From positions 1-14,999 of the forward strand of contig CAVJKX010000030.1 in NCBI GenBank assembly GCA_963650165.1: a stretch of DNA of 14,999 bases. Direction: 5' to 3'. Below the pieces are notes generated by a model that saw only the letters and a program-made list of their open reading frames with translations, was not told the DNA's origin and did no database searches. Both the position numbers and the translations under genes were made by a program. Numbering within the stretch: the first letter of the stretch is position 1; each line of letters starts with the position of its first letter. Source of the stretch: F23-B02 sp963650165 (GTDB lineage: Bacteria > Bacillota > Clostridia > Oscillospirales > Oscillospiraceae). Below are positions 10,826-14,999 of the stretch, piece after piece.

Positions 10826-10969
10826 TATACGTTTATTGCGTGAACCCGGTTCTTTTCAGCGGCGCATTGAGGCTGTACCTATACGCATATTGCCGGTGCC
10901 CGGTATCGAGGCATTGGCAGAAATAAGAACGTTTCGCGTCCCGTAGGTGCGCAGTAATGTTTCCCGCCC
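10799..10969 (+). repeat. R2 partial units upstream of yaaA
   Basis: A short R2 stub (10799-10852) runs TTTTTAATAGCGAATTAACG, CTTCTCCTATACGTTTATTG, CGTGAACCCGGTTC and is cut by a second terminus TTTTCAGCGGCGCATTGAGG at 10853. The second half unit has CTATACGCATATTGCCGGTG, CCGGTATCGAGGCATTGG, AAATAAGAACGTTTCGCG and TGCGCAGTAATGTTTCCCGC. Confidence 0.82.
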
Positions 10970-11080
10970 TGCCTTCCCCTTGCGGAGCTTGAGGGGAAGG
11001 CAGCGCAGAAGCGGAGCTTCTGCGAATGAAAAATGAATAGTGAATAATGAATAATTGCAGTGTGCGCAGAGCGCACGGAT
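10970..11080. repeat. R1 arm with ATTCA/TGAAT module
   Basis: It has the hairpins CTTCCCCTTGCGGAGCTTGA followed by GGGGAAGG, GCAGAAGCGGAGCTTCTGC, then TGAAAAATGAATAGTGAATA and ATGAATAATTGCAG, and finally GTGCGCAGAGCGCAC. The same order is present at 12848-12946 and, inverted, at 14677-14790 and 2311-2400. The dnaN-yaaA gap contains no gene. Confidence 0.82.
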
Positions 11081-11090
11081 TTTCAAAGGC

Positions 11091-11290
11091 TTTTCAGAGG
11101 CGTTTTCACATTGTACCGGTACAGTTTTTGCGTTATCCCGACCGGCAGCTGCACAGGAAACCGTGGCAACGGAATAAACAAAGCATTTTCCGCACTAATG
11201 GGACGCGAAACGTTTTTATTTCGTCGGCAGTTTCGATACCGGGCTGACGCAATAAACGTATCCGTAGGTGCGTCAATTCGCCTCTGAAAA
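11091..11290. repeat. Full-length R2 unit (MITE-like, 200 bp) downstream of dnaN
   Basis: The left end is TTTTCAGAGGCG at 11091, the right end in reverse TTTTCAGAGGCGAATTGACG at 11290, exactly 200 bp. The core has GACCGGCAGCTGCACAGGAA, AATAAACAAAGC, TTTTCCGCACTAATGGGACG, CGAAACGTTTTTATTTCG, and CGATACCGGGCTGACGCAAT. Extra stacked termini occur on both sides: TTTTCAAAGGC before it, and TTTCAGAGTCGAA (minus strand) between it and the dnaN stop. Confidence 0.85.
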
Positions 11291-11303
11291 TTCGACTCTG
11301 AAA

Positions 11304-12410
11304 TCAACTGCGGAGGCGTATGGGGAGGATCATGTATTTGAACTTATCGCTGCCGTCGCAGGGTACGATGATGCAGGGTGAGGTGTTGCTGTTCAGGCAC
11401 AGGTCGAGCTCGTCCGCGGGTGCGGCCTTGAGCGCGTCCATGAGGTACCTGCCGTTGAAGCCGATCTCCAGACCATCGCCGCTGCCCTCGGCAAAGCACA
11501 CGTCCTCGGCCTTGCCGAGCGGAGTATTGCACAGGCAGTCGATGAAATTCTCGTTGAAGGTCATGCGCACGGGGTTCTTGGTCTTCTCGTCGATGATCAG
11601 CGCGACGCGGTCAACGACCTTAAGAAGCTCGCTTCTGCCGACCTTGATGTGGATTTTGAAGGTATCGGGCATGGCCTTGCGGTAGTTGAGGAAGTCGCCC
11701 TCGAGCCGGCGGCTGATGACTACGGTATTGCCGACGGTGAAGGACACATGGTTTGCGCCGACGTAGATGCCGACGTCCTCCTCGGAGTCTGCGGCGCTGA
11801 TGCGCTCGATATCTGCAAGCGCCGTGCCGGGCACGATGAACTCGTTGTGCTCCTCTGGGCCCTCGATCGCCTCGCGGCGGATGGCCAGGCGGTAGCCGTC
11901 GACGGAGACCATGGCAAGAACTCCTGCCTCGACCTCGAACAGTGAGCCGGTGTACACCGGACGGCTGTCGTTATCGCTGATGGCGAACATGGTCTGGTTT
12001 ATCATGCTCTTGAGCGTGCCCTGCTTTATCTTGTAGCTCTTGATGCCGTCAACGCTCGGCAGCTCGGGGTACTCGCCGCTGTCCATGCCCTTGAAGCTGA
12101 ACTCGGTCTTGCCGCACTTGACGGTCGTGCCGTTGTCGGGATCGGAGGAGACGGTGACCATGCCGTCGGGCATTCTGCGTACCATCTCGCCGAAGAGCTT
12201 CGCGTCCAGAACTATGCTGCCGGGCTCGGCTACGTCGGCCTCGACCGTCGTGTATATGCCGCGCTTGAGGTCATAGCCCGTCACTCTCAGCCTCTCGCCG
12301 GCTTCGAGCAGCACGCCCTCGAGCGTCGGGATCGGGCTCTTCGCCGCGGCCGCTCTCGAGCAGGTCGTGACGGCGGACTGAAGTATGTGCTTCTCACATG
12401 AAAATTTCAT
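11304..12410 (-). CDS. dnaN: DNA polymerase III sliding clamp (beta subunit)
   Basis: This is DnaN, 368 residues, the ring-shaped clamp that keeps the replicative polymerase on DNA. The N-terminus MKFSCEKHILQSAVTTCSRA and the PIPTLEGVLLEA block are typical, the FVVPGTALADI-like segment reads FIVPGTALADIERI, and the C-terminus has YLMDALKAAP and YMILPIRLRS. The three-domain length (about 120 residues each) is normal. The ATG at 12408-12410 is preceded by GGGAGGAG with a 4-6 nt gap, a strong site; a longer reading upstream to 12452 would add 14 hydrophobic residues and has no support. The TGA stop lies 14 nt before a full R2 unit. It follows dnaA across oriC and a repeat block, and could be driven by the dnaA promoter or by an unseen promoter in the AT-rich 12411-12475 stretch. 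Confidence 0.96.
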   Translation of the reverse strand: MKFSCEKHILQSAVTTCSRAAAAKSPIPTLEGVLLEAGERLRVTGYDLKRGIYTTVEADVAEPGSIVLDAKLFGEMVRRMPDGMVTVSSDPDNGTTVKCGKTEFSFKGMDSGEYPELPSVDGIKSYKIKQGTLKSMINQTMFAISDNDSRPVYTGSLFEVEAGVLAMVSVDGYRLAIRREAIEGPEEHNEFIVPGTALADIERISAADSEEDVGIYVGANHVSFTVGNTVVISRRLEGDFLNYRKAMPDTFKIHIKVGRSELLKVVDRVALIIDEKTKNPVRMTFNENFIDCLCNTPLGKAEDVCFAEGSGDGLEIGFNGRYLMDALKAAPADELDLCLNSNTSPCIIVPCDGSDKFKYMILPIRLRS

Positions 12411-12473
12411 AACGCTCCTCCCGTTAAAAACGAAAAATAAAATGATTATCAATAAAAATATATCTTATAAATT

Positions 12474-12491
12474 CAGTAGTCTTAGCAGTAG
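12474..12491 (-). promoter_or_regulatory. DnaA-trio-like tract
   Basis: On the minus strand it reads CTACTGCTAAGACTACTG, six triplets of which five are CTA or CTG. The complementary strand therefore presents 3'-GAT/GAC repeats, as in DnaA-trio elements that bind a DnaA filament on single-stranded DNA. It is 10 bp from the DnaA box at 12502-12510 and next to AT-rich DNA. Confidence 0.6.
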
Positions 12492-12501
12492 AAAAAATTT
12501 T

Positions 12502-12510
12502 TGTGGAAAA
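12502..12510 (-). promoter_or_regulatory. DnaA box TTTTCCACA
   Basis: Minus-strand TTTTCCACA, one mismatch from TTATCCACA. It directly precedes the trio-like tract in the reading direction and is the best candidate for the anchoring box of the unwinding region. Confidence 0.7.
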
Positions 12511-12544
12511 GTCGGAAAAATGCCTGATGCTACTGCGATTTTCG

Positions 12545-12553
12545 TGTTGAAAA
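12545..12553 (-). promoter_or_regulatory. DnaA box TTTTCAACA
   Basis: Minus-strand TTTTCAACA, identical to the plus-strand box at 12603-12611 but inverted. It is two mismatches from the general consensus TTATCCACA. Confidence 0.55.
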
Positions 12554-12573
12554 AAATGTTCGTAATTTTGCCG

Positions 12574-12582
12574 CTTTCAACA
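12574..12582 (+). promoter_or_regulatory. Weak DnaA box CTTTCAACA
   Basis: Plus-strand CTTTCAACA, differing only at the first base from the two TTTTCAACA boxes. Support is mainly its position in the cluster. Confidence 0.4.
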
Positions 12583-12602
12583 TCCGTTTTTTGAGAGCCC
12601 GG

Positions 12603-12611
12603 TTTTCAACA
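12603..12611 (+). promoter_or_regulatory. DnaA box TTTTCAACA
   Basis: Plus-strand TTTTCAACA, followed by CACTTTATAA. It is an exact copy of the inverted box at 12545-12553. Confidence 0.55.
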
Positions 12612-12644
12612 CTTTATAACAAACAATCAACATTCCATTGTTGG

Positions 12645-12847
12645 TTTTTTAGCGGCGCATTGACGCACCTACGGATACGTTTATTGCGGTATCCCGACCG
12701 GAAAAAACGGCGGAAATAAATATGTCTCGCTTCCCGTGGGATCGTGCTGATTTTCGCATCAGCCCGACCGGAAACAATGGAGGAAACAAATATATATCGC
12801 ATCCCGTGGGATTGTGCTGATTTTTGTATAAATTTCGTCTGCACCCC
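12645..12847 (+). repeat. R2 half unit with a 70-bp internal duplication
   Basis: It starts TTTTTTAGCGGCGCATTGACG and has CACCTACGGATACGTTTATTG. The block CCCGACCGGAAAAAACGGCG to CCCGTGGGATCGTGCTGATT recurs 70 bp later as CCCGACCGGAAACAATGGAG to CCCGTGGGATTGTGCTGATT (CCCGACCG at 12693 and 12763). The linker TTCGTCTGCACC leads into R1. The repeat begins within 34 bp of the outermost DnaA box. Confidence 0.85.
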
Positions 12848-12946
12848 TGGCTTCCCCTTGAGGGGAAGCCAGCGCAGAAGCGGAGCTTCTGCGAATGAAG
12901 ATTGAATATTGAATAGTGAATAATTGCGGTGTGCGCTCTGCGCACG
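12848..12946. repeat. R1 arm with TGAAT module (dnaA-dnaN gap)
   Basis: Stems are GGCTTCCCCTTGAGGGGAAG, GCAGAAGCGGAGCTTCTGC and GTGCGCTCTGCGCAC, with TGAATATTGAATAGTGAATA between the last two. It matches the block at 10970-11080 and the inverted block at 14677-14760. Confidence 0.82.
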
Positions 12947-12949
12947 GTT

Positions 12950-13140
12950 TTTTAGAGGCGTTGCTGCACTGTACCGATACATTTATTGCGTCAGCCCGAC
13001 CGGCAGCCGCGCGGGAAACCATCACAAACGGGTCTTTTTCCGCACTCGCGTTACGCGAAACATTTTTATTTCTGCCAGTGTCTCGATACCGGGCTACCGC
13101 AATATGCGTATAGGTAGGTGCGTCAATGCGCCACTGAATT
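12950..13140. repeat. Full-length R2 unit (MITE-like, 191 bp) downstream of dnaA
   Basis: The left end is TTTTAGAGGCGTTGCTGCAC and the right end in reverse TTCAGTGGCGCATTGACGCA. The core carries GACCGGCAGCCGCGCGGGAA, TTTTTCCGCACTCGCGTTAC, GCGAAACATTTTTATTTCTG and CTCGATACCGGGCTACCGCA. Its right end touches the dnaA stop codon (13139-13141). Confidence 0.85.
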
Positions 13141-14452
13141 ATTGGGAGTTGATGTTGGAGGTGATGTCTCTGACGGCGGCGGAATACATGGGGTCTTCCT
13201 TTATCATTTCCTCGACCTTGCGGATGGAGGACAGGACGGTGGAATGGTTCCTGTCGCCGTACTCCGCGCCGATCTCCTTGAGCGGGAGATTGGTTAGCGT
13301 GCGGATAAGGTACATGGAAATCTGACGCGCCGTGGCCGTGCCCTTGCTGCGGTTCTGACCTCTGAGGTCCTCCTCAGAGAGCTGGAAATAGCGTGCGCTC
13401 TCGCGGATGATGAGCTGCGGCGAGGGAATGAAGGTCCCGATGCGCACGACGTCCTTTATCGCGCGCTTGACGGCGGCGGTGTCGATCCTGCTGTCGAGTA
13501 TCTCCCTGTATGCTGTCAGGCGCTTTATGACGCCCTCTATCTGGCGCACGTTCGAGGTTATGGTCTCGGCGATGTACGCGACGGCGTCGTCCTCCAGAAC
13601 GAGACCGAGCTGTGCGGCCTTTGCGCGGGTAATGACCATGCGCGTTTCAATGTCCGGCGGCTGGATATCGGCCATAAGCCCACCCTGGAAGCGGCTCATG
13701 AGCCGGTCGTCAAGAAGGCTCATTTCGATGGGCGGCCGGTCGGAGGTGATGACTATCTGGTGTCCGGCCTCGTAAATGTTGTTGAAGGTGTGGAAAAATT
13801 CCTCCTGCGTGGCCTGCTTGCCGGCAATAAACTGGATATCGTCGACGAGGAAAAGATCCACGTTGCGGTACTTCATGCGGAACTCCTCGCCCGTGCCCTC
13901 TTTTATGGACTTGAGCAGCTGGTTTGTGAACTCGTCGCCCTTGACGTAGGCGATCTTTGCGCCGCGGTTCTTTTCGCGGATGTACTGCCCGATGGCCAGC
14001 AGCAGATGCGTCTTGCCGAGGCCGGAGTTGCCGTAGATAAACAGCGGATTGTACGCGCTGCCGGGGTTTCGCGCGACCGCAACGGCGGCATTGTGCGCAA
14101 ACATGTTGGAGTTTCCGACGATAAAGCGGTCAAAGGTGTAGCCGGCCATCTCTGGCAGGGGATCGTTATCGTCCCTGCGCTCCTCATAATCGCCCAGCTC
14201 CTCCTCGGTGAGCACCTTGACGGTGAACTCGGTGGAAAAAATATCGCTCATCGCGCGCTTTATGGTCTCGGCAAAGCGATTAACGATAATGTCGCGCTTG
14301 AAGTCGGAGCTCGTCTTCAAAACGAGGGTAGAACCGTTTATCTCAACCGGCTCGCAGTCCTCAAACCAGGTCGAGATCGCCGTTCCGGTCAGGTTCTGAC
14401 CCAGCACGGCCAGCACCGCCTGCCATATATCGTTCAGTGAATTAACGCTCAT
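13139..14452 (-). CDS. dnaA: Chromosomal replication initiator DnaA
   Basis: This is DnaA, 437 residues, the AAA+ initiator that binds DnaA boxes at oriC and melts DNA. Domain I (about 1-80) contains IWQAVLAVLGQNLTGTAIST; a short acidic linker (82-100) follows. The AAA+ domain has Walker A GNSGLGKTH at 141-149, Walker B LFLVDDIQF at 200-208, the sensor ITSDRPP and the DDRLMSRFQGGL box VII region. The C-terminal DNA-binding domain ends with YGDRNHSTVLSSIRKVEEMI, whose DRNHSTV (400-406) is the DnaA signature. I chose the ATG at 14450-14452, with GAGG eight nt upstream, over the ATG at 14474-14476, which would add eight residues and has a weaker site. A strong promoter lies 50 bp upstream. The TAA stop is at the very end of an R2 unit. 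Confidence 0.97.
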   Translation of the reverse strand: MSVNSLNDIWQAVLAVLGQNLTGTAISTWFEDCEPVEINGSTLVLKTSSDFKRDIIVNRFAETIKRAMSDIFSTEFTVKVLTEEELGDYEERRDDNDPLPEMAGYTFDRFIVGNSNMFAHNAAVAVARNPGSAYNPLFIYGNSGLGKTHLLLAIGQYIREKNRGAKIAYVKGDEFTNQLLKSIKEGTGEEFRMKYRNVDLFLVDDIQFIAGKQATQEEFFHTFNNIYEAGHQIVITSDRPPIEMSLLDDRLMSRFQGGLMADIQPPDIETRMVITRAKAAQLGLVLEDDAVAYIAETITSNVRQIEGVIKRLTAYREILDSRIDTAAVKRAIKDVVRIGTFIPSPQLIIRESARYFQLSEEDLRGQNRSKGTATARQISMYLIRTLTNLPLKEIGAEYGDRNHSTVLSSIRKVEEMIKEDPMYSAAVRDITSNINSQ

Positions 14453-14501
14453 ATGCTCAACCTCATTTTTCCGCAAAATACCCCATTTTTGAAACTAATA
14501 C

Positions 14502-14530
14502 ATTATATCAAATCCTACACTGCATTGCAA
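14502..14530 (-). promoter_or_regulatory. Extended -10 promoter for dnaA
   Basis: On the minus strand: -35 TTGCAA (14525-14530), a 17-bp spacer, and -10 TATAAT (14502-14507) preceded by TGA, giving an extended TGnTATAAT. Transcription should start near 14495, about 43 nt before the dnaA start codon. The surrounding 14500-14580 is very AT-rich and repeat-free. No convincing DnaA box was found beside it. Confidence 0.75.
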
Positions 14531-14588
14531 TATATATTTATTATAATGTAATAATATATAGATATGGAATATATATTTAAGACATTGC

Positions 14589-14676
14589 ACGGCAGTAATC
14601 TTATTTTGTCGGCGGTATCGGACCGGGCTTCCGGAGATACCCGTATCCGCAGGTGCCCCCGTGCGCCTCTGAAAAT
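14589..14676 (-). repeat. R2 half unit upstream of dnaA
   Basis: GGCAGTAATCTTATTTTGTC, GGCGGTATCGGACCGGGC and GCGCCTCTGAAAAT match the copy at 2157-2240 in inverted orientation (TTATTTTGT, GGCAGTATCGAACCGGG). Its end at 14676 abuts the R1 block. Confidence 0.75.
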
Positions 14677-14830
14677 TTGTGCGCTCTGCGCACACCGCAA
14701 TTATTCACTATTCAATATTCATTCGCAGAAGCTCCGCTTCTGCGCTGCCTTCCCCTTGCGGAGCTTGAGGGGAAGGTGTCGGCGACAGCCGACGGATGAG
14801 GTGTAATAGAATCCTTTGCCGTCAGGCAAA
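14677..14830. repeat. Inverted ATTCA module plus R1 arm
   Basis: Order: GTGCGCTCTGCGCAC, CAATTATTCACTATTCAATA, GCAGAAGCTCCGCTTCTGC, CTTCCCCTTGCGGAGCTTGA, GTGTCGGCGACAGCCGACGG, ATGAGGTGT and TTTGCCGTCAGGCAAA. It is the left partner of an inverted R1 pair whose right arm is at 14944-14972. Confidence 0.82.
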
Positions 14831-14871
14831 CACAAATTATCTGTAGGGAACTTAATCCAATATTAAACGTG

Positions 14872-14911
14872 AAAAAGACAGTGCAGACTACGATCTGTAC
14901 TGTCTTTTTTT
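14872..14911. terminator. Bidirectional intrinsic terminator-like hairpin
   Basis: A 16-bp stem (14872-14887 with 14894-14909; one G-T pair) encloses the loop CTACGA. It starts AAAAAGACAGT and ends ACTGTCTTTTTTT, so both strands have a U-tract after a strong stem. It is the only classic intrinsic terminator in the window. No gene in the window ends at it; it may close a gene entering from the right, on the minus strand. Confidence 0.75.
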
Positions 14912-14925
14912 CATAATGTATGCGG

Positions 14926-14972
14926 CCAACGCCGCGATTTAATTACACCTCATCAGTCACCTTCGGTGACAG
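14926..14972. repeat. R1 right arm at the window edge
   Basis: A hairpin GCGGCCAACGCCGC, then ATTTAATTACACCTCATC and TCACCTTCGGTGA, matching 2609-2660. It closes the inverted pair that holds the terminator hairpin. The last 27 bases of the window match nothing else here. Confidence 0.75.
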
Positions 14973-14999
14973 GGCAGAAAGTCAAGCAAGTGCAACAAA

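Larger units (their letters stand above)
12411..12644. other. Probable origin of replication (oriC) between dnaA and dnaN
   Basis: This is the only part of the dnaA-dnaN gap free of repeats. It holds three or four DnaA-box-like 9-mers, a DnaA-trio-like tract and a flanking AT-rich stretch (12425-12475) suited to unwinding. In the dnaA-to-dnaN direction the order is boxes, TTTTCCACA box, trio, AT-rich DNA, which is the order known for the Bacillus subtilis unwinding region. Position and content together make the call; the exact borders are inferred. Confidence 0.8.

Noticed and set aside
12420..12475. Separate dnaN promoter in the AT-rich stretch (for example GATAAT)
   Set aside because: AT-rich DNA gives many -10-like hexamers and none has a matching -35; the stretch is better explained as the unwinding region.
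12621..12643. Imperfect inverted repeat AATCAACA/TTGTTGGTT as an additional DnaA box pair
   Set aside because: The match to the box consensus is too weak, and it sits at the repeat border.
13789..13797. DnaA-box-like TTTTCCACA inside dnaA
   Set aside because: It encodes conserved Phe-Phe-His-Thr residues of DnaA and stands alone, so it is probably coincidental.

Overview
The window is a chromosomal replication-origin region of a Gram-positive anaerobe-type Firmicute. The order dnaA, dnaN, S4-domain yaaA, recF, remB (DUF370), gyrB, gyrA is the classic Bacillota origin cluster and all of it is on the minus strand, so it reads from right to left. GC-rich coding sequence, the GyrA HPHGDAS motif, the short RemB-like protein and the type of intergenic repeat suggest class Clostridia, possibly Oscillospirales. 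The class-level assignment is fairly secure; the order is a guess.

Layout from right to left. At 14453-14999 are a strong extended -10 promoter for dnaA, repeats and an orphan terminator-like hairpin. dnaA is at 13139-14452. The dnaA-dnaN gap holds repeats and then, at 12411-12644, the probable oriC: several DnaA boxes, a DnaA-trio-like tract and an AT-rich stretch. dnaN (11304-12410) is followed by 505 bp of repeats, then yaaA-recF-remB, which overlap each other by 1-4 nt. A 687-bp repeat gap leads to gyrB (6622-8553), a 223-bp repeat gap to gyrA (3885-6398), and a 221-bp gap to a small membrane SHOCT protein whose gene overlaps rnhA (2738-3178). After 850 bp of repeats comes an ABC exporter (160-1887). 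The window therefore encodes origin recognition, the sliding clamp, gap repair, supercoiling control and RNA-DNA hybrid removal in one co-oriented block.

The unusual part is what lies between the genes. Every gap longer than about 50 bp, together roughly a fifth to a quarter of the window, is built from two interleaved families of palindromic repeats, except the oriC core and the AT-rich dnaA promoter region. Family R2 is MITE-like, about 190-200 bp, with termini of the type TTTTCAGAGGCGCATT in inverted orientation. It occurs as three full units and many half units. Family R1 is a hairpin array (GGGGAAG and TCACCTTCGGTGA-type stems, ending in GAGGTGT) that often occurs as inverted pairs around variable cargo. 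R2 ends sit exactly at gene borders. They appear to supply the last codons or the stop codon of several genes, and before gyrA and yaaA they appear to supply a hairpin between the Shine-Dalgarno sequence and the start codon. No transposase gene is present, so the elements would have to be mobilised in trans or be ancient. No rRNA, tRNA or CRISPR was seen.
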